The notes beneath the pieces are model-generated. The model did no database searches. It was not told the origin of the DNA and saw nothing but the letters and a program-made list of their open reading frames with translations. The translations under genes and the position numbers were made by a program. DNA of 64,000 nt, taken from the NCBI RefSeq assembly GCF_000968175.1, contig NZ_FO704551.1, positions 2,046,001 to 2,110,000 of the forward strand. Direction: 5' to 3'. The stretch comes from Xenorhabdus poinarii G6 (GTDB lineage: Bacteria > Pseudomonadota > Gammaproteobacteria > Enterobacterales > Enterobacteriaceae). Positions 8,238 to 16,615 of this stretch are shown here, in pieces (the stretch's first letter is position 1; each line of letters opens with the position of its first letter).

Positions 8238-8597
8238 CTAATGCTCAATGACGTATAAATCGGATTTATTTATTTCCATTCTAATATGAGCTACCCCATT
8301 AACTATCAATGCGTTCGGAGGACGAGGTGTATCGCTTATATCAATCATAGCTTCGACTTTACCGCAAAATACTTTATCTCTCCCCTCTGATAGGATGTTC
8401 GAGGGATTTGCATTGGCATCAATATCAAATGTAACCAAACACGTTTTCTCAATCCCTTTATCCTGATCCATTATAATAATGTTAGACAAAGATTTTATAA
8501 CTAAATCCGAATATGTTTGCTCAGGCGTCTTTTGTTCTTTTTCGCCACACCCTGCCAATGCTATTAATGACAACAATAAACAAACTGACTTTTTCAT
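8238..8597 (-). CDS. Small lipoprotein of unknown function
   Basis: From the ATG at 8597 the product is 119 aa with a lipoprotein signal (MKKSVCLLLSLIALAGC; acylated Cys at residue 17). The mature part has two conserved-looking cysteines (KTCLVTF and KVFCGKV) that could form a disulphide, and no domain I recognise. It would be anchored to the inner or outer membrane on the periplasmic side. The residues after Cys (GEKEQ) do not include the Asp+2 inner-membrane retention signal, so outer-membrane sorting is likely. Confidence 0.6.
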   Translation of the reverse strand: MKKSVCLLLSLIALAGCGEKEQKTPEQTYSDLVIKSLSNIIIMDQDKGIEKTCLVTFDIDANANPSNILSEGRDKVFCGKVEAMIDISDTPRPPNALIVNGVAHIRMEINKSDLYVIEH

Positions 8598-8997
8598 CAC
8601 ATTCTCATTATTAAATATTTTCCACATTTAATCACTGAGCGAATGATAAGTGTTACTGATTTTTTGATCAGCACATTCCAAAAGTGTGAAGAGAGTAACA
8701 AAAGTCTCACTAAGCCACGGATGGCGTTCCATCCCCGCACGTGTGGGGAACTTAGATCTATCAATAATCAAAGCCCGTTCCCATCAGATAGCGTGTAAGA
8801 TTTTATTTCTGGCTTAGCTCTCTTAATTGCCACGTCTGTTAGCTTTATCATTTCACCCATGTGTATAGGAAAAACCATACACAATTTCATGTCGCTTTCA
8901 GCGAGATGTTAAGAGATGTCAGGAGACTTGTGATTATCGGTATGTATTGATTTTGCTAGGAACAGTAGACTTTAGGAGACGTTGCGAGAAGTGTATA
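8598..8997. other. Intergenic upstream of tRNA-Ser
   Basis: No gene is supported. The stretch holds the second CRISPR-like repeat (8725-8753) and a small dyad, GTGTAT/ATACAC around 8861-8881. The remainder is low-information AT-rich sequence. Its position immediately 3' of a tRNA gene, beside phage and IS remnants, fits an old integration hotspot, but I see no clear duplicate of the tRNA 3' end in the window. Confidence 0.5.
8725..8753. CRISPR. Second solitary type I-E-like CRISPR repeat
   Basis: The 29 bases CGTTCCATCCCCG + CACGT + GTGGGGAACTT keep the ATCCCCG and GGGGAACT blocks of the I-E repeat with a few changes at the edges. It is in the same orientation as the copy at 7283. It has no second repeat at spacer distance and no cas genes nearby. 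It is preceded by AAGCCACGGA, also found at 8199. Confidence 0.55.
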
Positions 8998-9085
8998 TGG
9001 CGGAGGAGGAGAGATTCGAACTCTCGGATGGTTTCCCATCGGCGGTTTTCAAGACCGCTGCCTTCAGCCGCTCGGCCACCCCTCC
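8998..9085 (-). tRNA. serT: tRNA-Ser(UGA)
   Basis: The reverse strand gives an 88-nt tRNA beginning GGAGGGGTGGCCGAGCGG and ending CTCCTCCTCCGCCA, with CCA encoded. The acceptor arms pair (GGAGGGG/CCTCCTCC region). The anticodon loop CTTGAAA has anticodon TGA. There is a long variable arm (GATGGGAAACCATC), and the T loop is GTTCGAATC. The long variable arm and TGA anticodon make it serine, reading UCN codons. In E. coli serT sits at the same place, a few genes before tusE. Confidence 0.95.
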
Positions 9086-9267
9086 GCAATGCCGAGCACT
9101 ATAAACATCACTGTTTCCAATGTAAAGTATTTATCCGTCCAATTGCCGCTAATTTACCCATAACACTATCTATTAGTTTATTTATTCAGCATGTTGGGTA
9201 ATCTTTCTTGGGAATAGCAGTGATTTTTGCTAAATTGCAATCATCATTATTGGATGGTAAGAACGTT

Positions 9268-9597
9268 ATGTTGGTATTTGAAGGTCGTGAGATCGAAACT
9301 GATGCGCAAGGGTATCTCAAGAATAGCAGTGATTGGCAAGAAGCAATGGCGGTTATTATTGCCGAGCAGGAAGCAATTACGTTAACCGAACAGCATTGGG
9401 AAGTTGTCCGTTTTGTGCGTGAATTCTATGAAGAATTTAATACTTCTCCCGCTATTCGTATGTTAGTCAAAGCGATCGCTCAAAAATATGGCGAAGAAAA
9501 AGGGAACAGCCGTTATCTCTATCGCCTTTTTCCCAAAGGGCCTGCAAAACAAGCCACAAAAATTGCAGGCCTACCTAAGCCAGTTAAATGTATTTGA
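9268..9597 (+). CDS. tusE: Sulfur relay protein TusE
   Basis: The 109-aa product ([17 protein letters not shown]) is a DsrC/TusE family member. It takes persulphide sulphur from the TusBCD complex and passes it to MnmA for 2-thiolation of the wobble uridine in Lys, Glu and Gln tRNAs. The conserved C-terminal tail [10 protein letters not shown] with the penultimate Cys (about residue 108) is the sulphur carrier. The motif [17 protein letters not shown] is also diagnostic. I chose the ATG at 9268 because it gives the E. coli length exactly; an upstream extension to 9208 lacks homology. It is convergent with acyP. Confidence 0.95.
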   Translation: MLVFEGREIETDAQGYLKNSSDWQEAMAVIIAEQEAITLTEQHWEVVRFVREFYEEFNTSPAIRMLVKAIAQKYGEEKGNSRYLYRLFPKGPAKQATKIAGLPKPVKCI

Positions 9598-9612
9598 TTT
9601 ATTCATCCGTCA

Positions 9613-9891
9613 CTAATGGCGGATGCTAAAATCACTCATCTCTTCTACTTCACAAAACTGAGATTGAACATGTTCTATTTTGGCACTTGGCGGCCCTCCC
9701 TGCGCCAACCAATGTGTCAACATTTTGATTTGAGCATCATTGCCGCACGCGACAATTTTGACACTGCCATCATTCATATTGCGGACATATCCCACTAACT
9801 TATTTTTCTTTGCCCAACGGTAGGTGTGATAACGGAATCCAACACCCTGTACCCTTCCGTAAACATAAATAGTGATGCTATGTTGAGTCAT
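9613..9891 (-). CDS. acyP: Acylphosphatase
   Basis: This 92-aa protein carries the acylphosphatase signature GRVQGVGFRYHTYRWA (residues about 12-27), where Arg binds phosphate, and GYVRNMNDGSVKI, which supplies the catalytic Asn near residue 39. The enzyme hydrolyses acyl phosphates such as carbamoyl or acetyl phosphate in the cytoplasm. In E. coli (yccX) it also lies between tusE and rlmI/hspQ. The rlmI gene expected next to it is absent here. Confidence 0.93.
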   Translation of the reverse strand: MTQHSITIYVYGRVQGVGFRYHTYRWAKKNKLVGYVRNMNDGSVKIVACGNDAQIKMLTHWLAQGGPPSAKIEHVQSQFCEVEEMSDFSIRH

Positions 9892-10002
9892 TGTTGCATT
9901 CCTCCCAGATAAAATGGTAAGCGCTTTAAAACATTAAACCTACTTTTGGTATTGTATTTTATATACGCAACAGCTAACCTAAAATTATGAGGGGGTGATC
10001 AC

Positions 10003-10113
10003 ATGCCACCTTGGTTTAAAATCATGCAAAAATTCCGGTCGCCGGGTGTGCGCTTGAAATTTACCTTACTACCCCTATATAAAAGAATCATTGCAAGGTT
10101 TCTTTGGAGGTGA
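10003..10113 (+). CDS. Small basic ORF (36 aa) coupled to hspQ
   Basis: An ATG at 10003 follows an unusually strong Shine-Dalgarno (GGGGGTGATC at 9991-10000, nearly the full anti-16S complement) and opens a 36-codon frame ([19 protein letters not shown] ...) rich in Lys and Arg with aromatic residues. It stops with TGA at 10111, three to five bases before the hspQ start, and hspQ's own GGAGG lies inside its last codons, so translation would be coupled. The heat-shock promoter at 10053 lies within it, so only transcripts from further upstream would carry it. I do not recognise the peptide; it could be a leader or a real small protein. Confidence 0.4.
   Translation: MPPWFKIMQKFRSPGVRLKFTLLPLYKRIIARFLWR
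10053..10080 (+). promoter_or_regulatory. Sigma-32 heat-shock promoter of hspQ
   Basis: CTTGAAA at 10053-10059, a 12-bp spacer, then CCCCTATAT at 10072-10080. This fits the sigma-32 consensus (CTTGAAA, 11-16 bp, CCCCATNT) and lies 35-40 bp before hspQ, a known heat-shock gene. Confidence 0.8.
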
Positions 10114-10118
10114 CTATG

Positions 10119-10436
10119 ATGATCGCCAGCAAATTCGGTATCGGCCAGCAAGTACGACATAGGTTGTTGGGTTATTTGGGTGTTATTGTCGACATTGATG
10201 CTGAATATTCTCTAGAACAGCCGCAGGAAAATGATATTGCATCTAATGCGACTTTACGTTCAGCGCCTTGGTATCACGTTGTGATGGAAGGCGACGATGG
10301 ACAGCCTGTTCAAACCTATTTGGCAGAAGCGCAATTAACTTATGAAACAATAGATTATCATCCAGAGCAATCGTCTCTGGATGAGTTAGCTGAAGTTATC
10401 CGCGATCAATTTCGAACCCCGCGGCGGCGAAATTAA
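10119..10436 (+). CDS. hspQ: Heat shock protein HspQ
   Basis: The 105-aa product ([14 protein letters not shown] ... [15 protein letters not shown] ... [25 protein letters not shown]) is full length for HspQ (YccV domain). The protein binds hemimethylated DNA and acts as a specificity-enhancing factor for Lon protease. Two ATGs at 10116 and 10119 follow GGAGG; the second gives the family's usual N-terminus. It is transcribed from a sigma-32 promoter and preceded by a coupled small ORF. Confidence 0.93.
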   Translation: MIASKFGIGQQVRHRLLGYLGVIVDIDAEYSLEQPQENDIASNATLRSAPWYHVVMEGDDGQPVQTYLAEAQLTYETIDYHPEQSSLDELAEVIRDQFRTPRRRN

Positions 10437-10469
10437 GTGATTTGCTTACCACGATCCTAACACACAGTG

Positions 10470-10493
10470 AGGTGGTGCATAAAAACACCGCCT
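10470..10493. terminator. Bidirectional terminator between hspQ and yccU
   Basis: GGTGGTG (10471-10477) pairs with CACCGCC (10486-10492, one G-U pair), followed by TTATTTATTTTT. It serves the convergent hspQ and yccU genes. Confidence 0.65.
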
Positions 10494-10496
10494 TAT

Positions 10497-10910
10497 TTAT
10501 TTTTCTATTCCCAAACGCGGAATTTCGATTTTAGGGCAGCGATCCATCACAACCGCTAAGCCTGCCTGTTCTGCCAACAATTTGGCTGCTTGGTTAAAGA
10601 TACCTTTTTGTAACCAAAGCACTTTAGCACCAATGGCAATAGCTTCCTCCGCGACACCATAGGCCGCCTCTGCATTGCGAAACACTTCTACCATATCAAT
10701 AGGTTGTTTAATATCTGACAATTGGCTCACAACAAGCTGGTTCAATAATGTTTCGCCCGCCAGTTTAGGACTGACAGGGATAACGTTATACCCTTGATTC
10801 AGTAAATATTTCATTACCTGATAACTTGGACGATCGGTTTTTTCGCTCGCGCCGACTAACGCGATAGTTTGCACCTTTCCTAGTATATCTGCGATATCTT
10901 GATCACGCAT
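10497..10910 (-). CDS. yccU: CoA-binding protein YccU
   Basis: This 137-aa protein has a Rossmann-type CoA_binding_2 domain (VQTIALVGASEKTDRPSYQVMKYL near residue 14; GYNVIPVSPKLAGE; VLWLQKGIFN; VVMDRCPKIEI at the C-terminus). Members bind CoA; the physiological role is not established. It lies in its E. coli neighbourhood between hspQ and helD. The mgsA and yccT genes found nearby in E. coli are not here. Confidence 0.9.
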   Translation of the reverse strand: MRDQDIADILGKVQTIALVGASEKTDRPSYQVMKYLLNQGYNVIPVSPKLAGETLLNQLVVSQLSDIKQPIDMVEVFRNAEAAYGVAEEAIAIGAKVLWLQKGIFNQAAKLLAEQAGLAVVMDRCPKIEIPRLGIEK

Positions 10911-10957
10911 TGAATCTTCTAAGCCTCCTGCTACATCTGTTTTTCAATCTGGTTTTT

Positions 10958-13012
10958 TTAAGGAGTACGCTGAATCGGCACGCCTAATTGTGCCAACTGA
11001 TGAATAAAAGCCGACGGATCTTTCGGTGACTGCATTAACCAGACCTGCTTTTTCGCCCGCGTCAACGCGACATATAGCAAACGACGCTCTTCTGCATCCG
11101 GGAAATCTTCAGATCGGGGCAATAAAACCTGTTCGATCATCGTTTCCCTGTCTGATGCCGGAAAACCATCGATACCCTGCTGCAACCCCAAAATAATGAC
11201 ATAATCCGCCTGCTGCCCTTGAGATGCATGAATTGTCATAAAAGCAATCGTCAAATTTGGCCAACGGGTAGGTGCTTTTCTCAATACTTCTGGTTTAAGA
11301 TGGTGGTAACGTGCCAATAATAAGATAGTTTCCTGCCTGGTAACATACCCACTCATTTTATTCAGCAATGATTCCAGCTGCCCTTCTGGTAAAATGACGA
11401 CCGATTTTTTATTGCCTTTTGTCAGGCTACGGAGTGGCTTGGTTAACGGGTGAGGATTTTGCTGCATAAATCGGTTGGCAATGTCACCAATACGGTCATT
11501 GAAACGATAAGCCGTATCCAATGTACATTCAACCCCTTGACCAAAGTAGGTTGAAAATACGGTTGTTGCTGTTAATTCAGCACCATTAGCACAATAAATT
11601 GCCTGCCAATCATCACCCACAGCAAATACATGGCCTTGCTTATTTTGCGCTTTCAATGCCGCCAGTAATTTTATCGCCAAAGGGGAAATATCTTGAAATT
11701 CATCCACCAGGATATGTTTCCATGGGCTGATAAAACGACCTTTCTGTAGGATATCCACTGCCTGATGGATTAAGCCATAAAAGTCGATCGCACCTTCAGA
11801 TTTTAATGCCGATTTCCAGGCTTTCAGCAAAGGCGCCATCAGCCGTAGCTGTTTTTGAAATACACCAAGATAAGCTGCAGGCGCCTGTTCAATCATCTCT
11901 TTTTGACGACCACCATGCATACGCATTAGCCCTAGCCAGTGATCCAGACGAATCGATAAACGAGCCGTCAATAACTTATCATGCCAATATTCGCCTTCCG
12001 GTAGTGGCCAATCCAGTTCTTCGGTCAACCATTCTCGCCAGCCTTTAGCCTGTGCTTTCTTGTCTCTGCACTGTTTTTGCCATTCTTGAATAAGGAAATT
12101 CCGACGCTTTTGGCTATCCATTTCCATCTTACTGATTTTTAATAACTTACTACTACCTTGTTGAATGATATGCAATGCCAGGTCATGCCATGTTTTCGCT
12201 TTTATTTCTTTTGTTCCCAAACGAACCTGAATACGTTCATTCATCTCATCAGCAGACTGACGATCAAAAGCCAGCAACAACATTTGCTCAGGAAGGGCTT
12301 GCTGACGTAACAATAACCATCCAGCGCGAGCCACTAAAACCGCCGTTTTTCCACTGCCCGCCCCGCCTAATACCAGAACATGTTGTTCACCATTAAGTAC
12401 TGCCTGGCATTGAGCGTGATTGAGAGGAGATGTTTCTATTGTCTGAAAAAATTGCTCATACTGTGCCAATGTGTGCGCCATCCATTGTTGGTTCAGGCTT
12501 TGCCGGATTTTTTCCCCATTATCCAACCAATCCAGACAAGTTTTATAATCATCACGGCAATTTTCAAATTGTGTCATTCGCTGTAATGGCACCGGTAACG
12601 CCTGAAATGTTTCCCGGATTTGCTGCTGCACCAACGCTAAATCGGCTGTTTTTAACCAGCGATTTTCCTTTTTTATTTTAATAATTTCATTAAGTTGAGC
12701 TGCCAAAGCATCAGCGCTGACATTGCTCATGTCTCGACTCCATTCTTGCCATTTCTTGAGTAAGAAATGATAAAAATGTTGTGTCTGCTGCCATGCCGTA
12801 CCATGCAGACGGATCACGTTTCCTTCCGGTAATTCAAATTCCAATTCCCCCCAAACAATCCCTCGCTTACACTGAATAGCAATCAATTGATTAAATGGAA
12901 TAAGGTACTGGTGTTTTTCACCGCTGACTTCAATACCCGCATTAAGTAAACGCACCCGGTTATAAGGGTGCTGAGCGAGGCGTTGGCCGATTTGCGTTGA
13001 TTTTAGTTCCAT
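10958..13012 (-). CDS. helD: DNA helicase IV
   Basis: This 684-aa protein matches the usual 684-aa length of HelD, a UvrD/Rep-type superfamily 1 3'-5' helicase. An N-terminal domain (about 1-180) precedes Walker A VLVLGGAGSGKTAVLVARA (about residue 211), Walker B HILVDEFQDISPLAIKLL (about residue 430), VGDDWQAIY, AYRFNDRIG, TIHASQGQQADYVI and the C-terminal YVALTRAKKQVWLM. It acts in recombination and repair. It is divergent from yccS across 67 bp. Confidence 0.95.
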   Translation of the reverse strand: MELKSTQIGQRLAQHPYNRVRLLNAGIEVSGEKHQYLIPFNQLIAIQCKRGIVWGELEFELPEGNVIRLHGTAWQQTQHFYHFLLKKWQEWSRDMSNVSADALAAQLNEIIKIKKENRWLKTADLALVQQQIRETFQALPVPLQRMTQFENCRDDYKTCLDWLDNGEKIRQSLNQQWMAHTLAQYEQFFQTIETSPLNHAQCQAVLNGEQHVLVLGGAGSGKTAVLVARAGWLLLRQQALPEQMLLLAFDRQSADEMNERIQVRLGTKEIKAKTWHDLALHIIQQGSSKLLKISKMEMDSQKRRNFLIQEWQKQCRDKKAQAKGWREWLTEELDWPLPEGEYWHDKLLTARLSIRLDHWLGLMRMHGGRQKEMIEQAPAAYLGVFQKQLRLMAPLLKAWKSALKSEGAIDFYGLIHQAVDILQKGRFISPWKHILVDEFQDISPLAIKLLAALKAQNKQGHVFAVGDDWQAIYCANGAELTATTVFSTYFGQGVECTLDTAYRFNDRIGDIANRFMQQNPHPLTKPLRSLTKGNKKSVVILPEGQLESLLNKMSGYVTRQETILLLARYHHLKPEVLRKAPTRWPNLTIAFMTIHASQGQQADYVIILGLQQGIDGFPASDRETMIEQVLLPRSEDFPDAEERRLLYVALTRAKKQVWLMQSPKDPSAFIHQLAQLGVPIQRTP

Positions 13013-13079
13013 TGTCGTGGCACCTGTACCTGAAAATTGTTGAACGACTTCATCACGTAAACGTTGTTAGGGGTAATTT

Positions 13080-15275
13080 GTGCTAACGGTTTTATCCAGT
13101 TCCCGCCATTTTCTGTATCACAGTCACGTCTTCTATTATATCCGTATATTCATTGCACTGACAGGAACTACCCTGATCCCTTGGTTATTCGGAGCAGAAC
13201 CTAAAATAACCATTCCACTGCTGTTAGGTGTCGTTGCGGCCGCATTAACAGATTTGGATGACCGCCTGGTCGGACGATTACGTAATCTGACCATTACCTT
13301 AGTTTCTTTCTTTGTCGCTTCCGCTTCGATTACCCTATTGTTTCCCTATCCATGGCTTTTTATGCCCGGACTGGCAGTCTCCACGTGTGGATTTATTCTG
13401 CTTGGGGCGTTGGGGCAACGTTACGCCACCATTGCCTTTGGCGCTTTATTGATAGCCATTTATACTATGCTTGGTTCATCCATCTTCCCTATCTGGTATC
13501 AACAGCCCTTATTACTGCTGATTGGGGCAATATGGTATAATTTGCTGACATTAACCGGTCATTTACTATTCCCGATCCTCCCCTTGCAAGAAAATTTAGC
13601 GCACTGTTATCAACAACTTTCACTCTATCTCTATGCCAAAACCAGCCTGTTTGATCCCGACGCTGAAAGCGAGGAATATAAACAATCGGTGTTTGATGTT
13701 GCCATGGCAAACAGTGCGCTGGTTGCAACGCTCAATCAGGCGAAGAGTTCCTTGTTGAGTCGTTTAAAAGGCGACAGGGGTCAACGAGGAACGCGTCATA
13801 CATTACATTATTATTTTGTCGCTCAAGATATCCATGAACGCGCCAGTTCGTCCCATATTCAATATCAAAAACTCAGAGCAATATTTCGCCACAGTGATAT
13901 TATGTTTCGCGTACAAAGGTTACTTTCTATGCAAGCCAGAGCCTGTGAGCAAGTTGCACAATCTATCCTCCTGCGTAAGCAATATCAGCATAATCCACGT
14001 TTTGAAAACGCACTCAACTATCTTGAAAGCTCCATTGAGCGTTTAAAAAATCCGCAAGGAATGGATAGCGAGATAATGGCATTTGATAATTTACTGAAAA
14101 ATTTGCGTGCCATTGACGCTCAATTAGCCGGGATCAGTTCGGATCAATATCTGCTTTCACAACCTCTTCTTTCCTTACATGCGCTGCCAAAAGAGAAACA
14201 AGAAGACACACAATTATCCGAGGAAAATTTAACCGGCTGGCGTGATATTGGATTCAGAATCAAAAGTAACTTAACACCAAAATCGGTGCTGTTCCGCCAC
14301 GCTATTCGCATGTCAGTCTTACTGTGTACTGGTTATGCCATTATTCAGTTATTTGATTTGCAGCGCGGGTATTGGATCTTGTTAACCAGTTTATTTGTCT
14401 GCCAGCCAAACTATAGTGCCACGCGTCGCCGCCTCGCTTTGCGTGTTATTGGTACATTGGCCGGCATTTTGATCGGCCTGCCTATTCTCTATTTTGTTCC
14501 TACTCTTGAAGGTCAGTTAGTATTAATTGTTATTTCCGGCATGTTATTTTTTGCCTTTCGTAATAGCCAATATGCACACGCAACGCTATTTATCACTTTG
14601 CTAGTATTACTGAGTTTCAATTTATTAGGGGAAGGCTTTGACGTCGCACTGCCTAGGATTATTGACACACTCATAGGCTGTGGTATTGCCTTGCTTGCTG
14701 TCAGTTTCATTTGGCCAGACTGGAAATTCCGTCAATTGCCGCAGGTAATGACCCGAACCATGAATGCCAATTACCGCTATTTCAGCGCGATCGTCACGCA
14801 ATATCACCAAGGCAGAAATAACAGCCTGAATTATCGAATTGCCCGTCGTGATGCGCATAATTGTGATGCTGAATTGGCATCTGTGATCGCCAATATGGCA
14901 TCAGATCCCAAAAATTACCGTCTTTCTCAAGACGCTGCTTTTCGTTTACTGTGCCTGAATCATACGATGCTAAGTTATATTTCTGCATTGGGCGCCCATC
15001 GCGAAAAGCTGAATGATCCCGCTATACTGGATATTCTTAATGATGTAATTTGCCATGTTGAAATAGCATTAAAACAAGGCCAGATTGACTCTGATACACA
15101 GCAAACCATGAAGAATGATTTAATTAGTAGAATCAATTTATTACCATCAGATAGTTATCATTCAGACAATAATAGCAAAGCCCAACTTGTGCTACAGCAA
15201 ATAGGGTTATTGATAGCGCTATTACCCGAGTTAATGCGTTTAACAACACAAATTAACGAGCAAGAACCACACTGA
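13080..15275 (+). CDS. yccS: FUSC-family inner membrane protein YccS
   Basis: This 731-aa protein has two sets of N- and C-half transmembrane helices (about residues 14-160 and 400-520) separated by a long cytoplasmic region, the plan of YccS/YhfK and the AaeB-like FUSC superfamily. Motifs such as AALTDLDDRLVGRLRNL, GQRYATIAFGALLIAIY and GYWILLTSLFVCQPNYSATRRRL agree closely with E. coli YccS. The GTG at 13080 is the start compatible with full length; TAGGGG lies upstream. A transport role is presumed but not shown. Confidence 0.92.
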   Translation: MLTVLSSSRHFLYHSHVFYYIRIFIALTGTTLIPWLFGAEPKITIPLLLGVVAAALTDLDDRLVGRLRNLTITLVSFFVASASITLLFPYPWLFMPGLAVSTCGFILLGALGQRYATIAFGALLIAIYTMLGSSIFPIWYQQPLLLLIGAIWYNLLTLTGHLLFPILPLQENLAHCYQQLSLYLYAKTSLFDPDAESEEYKQSVFDVAMANSALVATLNQAKSSLLSRLKGDRGQRGTRHTLHYYFVAQDIHERASSSHIQYQKLRAIFRHSDIMFRVQRLLSMQARACEQVAQSILLRKQYQHNPRFENALNYLESSIERLKNPQGMDSEIMAFDNLLKNLRAIDAQLAGISSDQYLLSQPLLSLHALPKEKQEDTQLSEENLTGWRDIGFRIKSNLTPKSVLFRHAIRMSVLLCTGYAIIQLFDLQRGYWILLTSLFVCQPNYSATRRRLALRVIGTLAGILIGLPILYFVPTLEGQLVLIVISGMLFFAFRNSQYAHATLFITLLVLLSFNLLGEGFDVALPRIIDTLIGCGIALLAVSFIWPDWKFRQLPQVMTRTMNANYRYFSAIVTQYHQGRNNSLNYRIARRDAHNCDAELASVIANMASDPKNYRLSQDAAFRLLCLNHTMLSYISALGAHREKLNDPAILDILNDVICHVEIALKQGQIDSDTQQTMKNDLISRINLLPSDSYHSDNNSKAQLVLQQIGLLIALLPELMRLTTQINEQEPH

Positions 15276-15366
15276 TACAATAAGTGACTAGGGGCTAAAT
15301 ACCCTTAGCGGTCAAGTTAAACTGTCAGCTCTAATCACGGCTAATACATATCAGGATCATATCAAG

Positions 15367-15522
15367 ATGACTCACTATGATAGTTTTTCCAACGATACCA
15401 TGAACGATAGTCGTTCAATCCGAGAATTCTTTTTTGAAAATCTGAACGCCTTATCTCAACATAGATATTGCCTGATACCTGAGTGGATATACCAAAGTAC
15501 GGGGGAGTCTGTAAAATGTTAG
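15367..15522 (+). CDS. Small 51-aa ORF overlapping the acetyltransferase start
   Basis: An ATG at 15367 opens 51 codons (MTHYDSFSNDTMNDSRS ... IPEWIYQSTGESVKC) ending with TAG at 15520-15522. This overlaps the ATG of the acetyltransferase (15516) by 7 bases in another frame, an arrangement typical of translationally coupled operon genes. The GGGGGAG at 15501-15507 inside it is the ribosome binding site of the next gene. No family recognised. Its own ribosome binding site is weak. Confidence 0.4.
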   Translation: MTHYDSFSNDTMNDSRSIREFFFENLNALSQHRYCLIPEWIYQSTGESVKC

Positions 15523-15938
15523 CACTCAAACAAGTTACCCCACAATCTCCCCTATGGAATGCATTTCTTCATCTTTACGGCGAATATTTTCAGCGCCATT
15601 GGCCAAACGTTTTCGGAAACCAATCTGAAGATGCAATAGCGAAAGCACAGCATGTAGCACTTGAACAACGGCTCCAACAAGGTGATAGAGGGCTATTTTT
15701 GTTGTTGAATGCAGACCAATTAGCCGGATTGGCGAATGTGTATCTTGAGCGAGAAGAAGCCATCACGCTGAATATTGCTGAATTTTATATCAGGGATGAA
15801 TACCAGCACCAAAAGTTGGGTTATGGTTTATGGCATGCCATGTTGCAGTGGGGGCGAAATCAGGGCGCAACACATGTCCATTTAGAAACCGATGTCGGTA
15901 AGGTGGCCAATCTTTTTTTGGTCAATCCCAAAAACTAA
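15516..15938 (+). CDS. GNAT acetyltransferase, frame broken at a T7 tract
   Basis: From the ATG at 15516 (preceded by GGGGGAG) the 140-aa frame has a GNAT fold. LFLLLNADQLAGLANVYLE is the beta-4 region; EFYIRDEYQHQKLGYGLWHAML (about residues 88-109) contains the acetyl-CoA-binding pattern Q-x-x-G-x-G/A in a variant form; GATHVHLETDVGKVAN follows. The frame then ends abruptly (LVNPKN). The normal GNAT ending, QKLTAHQVGDRIHYTSVIPPL, is present in the -1 frame from 15929 and runs without a stop into the phosphatase gene. The T7 tract at 15913-15919 (codons CTT TTT TTG) lies exactly where the frames must join. See the finding on a fused unit. Confidence 0.65.
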   Translation: MLALKQVTPQSPLWNAFLHLYGEYFQRHWPNVFGNQSEDAIAKAQHVALEQRLQQGDRGLFLLLNADQLAGLANVYLEREEAITLNIAEFYIRDEYQHQKLGYGLWHAMLQWGRNQGATHVHLETDVGKVANLFLVNPKN

Positions 15939-15988
15939 CCGCTCATCAGGTCGGTGACCGGATACATTATACGAGTGTCATACCGCCT

Positions 15989-16606
15989 TTGAAGATACTC
16001 TGGATCAGACATGGGCAAATTGGACCTCTTGATCACCTTGATTATTGTCCTGAAGACCATATGACTGCCCTTGATGCTAACTCTATCAAACAAGCTGAAG
16101 AAATAGGAACACGGATATTAGGTGAATATCCATGGCAACGTGTTTACAGTTCTCCCCAACGCCAGGCACTGGAAACAGCCAAGGCTTTATTGGGTTCAAC
16201 ACATGAGTCTTGTTCAATACAAGAAGACAGTGCACTTTGTGAATTCTTTCCTGAAGAACTCATTGGCATGAAACTGGCTGATATTCCGCGCCGTTATGGT
16301 GAAGATTATACCCACCGCTTATTGCATACGCCTCTTGATACCCCTTTCAAAAACTCAGAACATGTACTCGATGTCGCTAACAGAATCAATCACTTTATCA
16401 TGCAAATCGGTGATGAAATTTCAATGTCGCCCATGCGGATGATTATTTCCCATCAAAATCTGCACAATATCTTTGTAGCAAATTTGATGGCAAACAGCCT
16501 CAATTTTTCTGGTCGATTACACCTTCATAACCTGCATGGCAGTACTTTTTTATATTTTCCCCAAACGAAACAATTTCATATAGAAAATATAAATATCCCT
16601 TTATGA
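15989..16606 (+). CDS. Histidine phosphatase family protein, probably fused to the preceding GNAT
   Basis: This 205-aa protein has the RHG motif of the histidine phosphatase (phosphoglycerate mutase-like) superfamily at its start (KILWIRHGQ), the second region RVYSSPQRQALETAKALL near residue 55, the acid region CEFFPEELIG, and the second catalytic His in MIISHQNLHN near residue 152. It should dephosphorylate a small molecule. The only start is a TTG at 15989 without a ribosome binding site. The open frame continues upstream into the C-terminal strand of the acetyltransferase, so a bifunctional protein is likely the ancestral form. Confidence 0.75.
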   Translation: MKILWIRHGQIGPLDHLDYCPEDHMTALDANSIKQAEEIGTRILGEYPWQRVYSSPQRQALETAKALLGSTHESCSIQEDSALCEFFPEELIGMKLADIPRRYGEDYTHRLLHTPLDTPFKNSEHVLDVANRINHFIMQIGDEISMSPMRMIISHQNLHNIFVANLMANSLNFSGRLHLHNLHGSTFLYFPQTKQFHIENINIPL

Positions 16607-16615
16607 GAAAATAAT

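Noticed and set aside
7283..8753. A functional CRISPR array
   Set aside because: Repeats are solitary, 1.4 kb apart, with genes between them and no cas genes in the window.
1..8997. An intact prophage or integrative element
   Set aside because: Only a repressor pair and scattered IS parts are present; no integrase, structural or conjugation genes, and no att duplication was seen.
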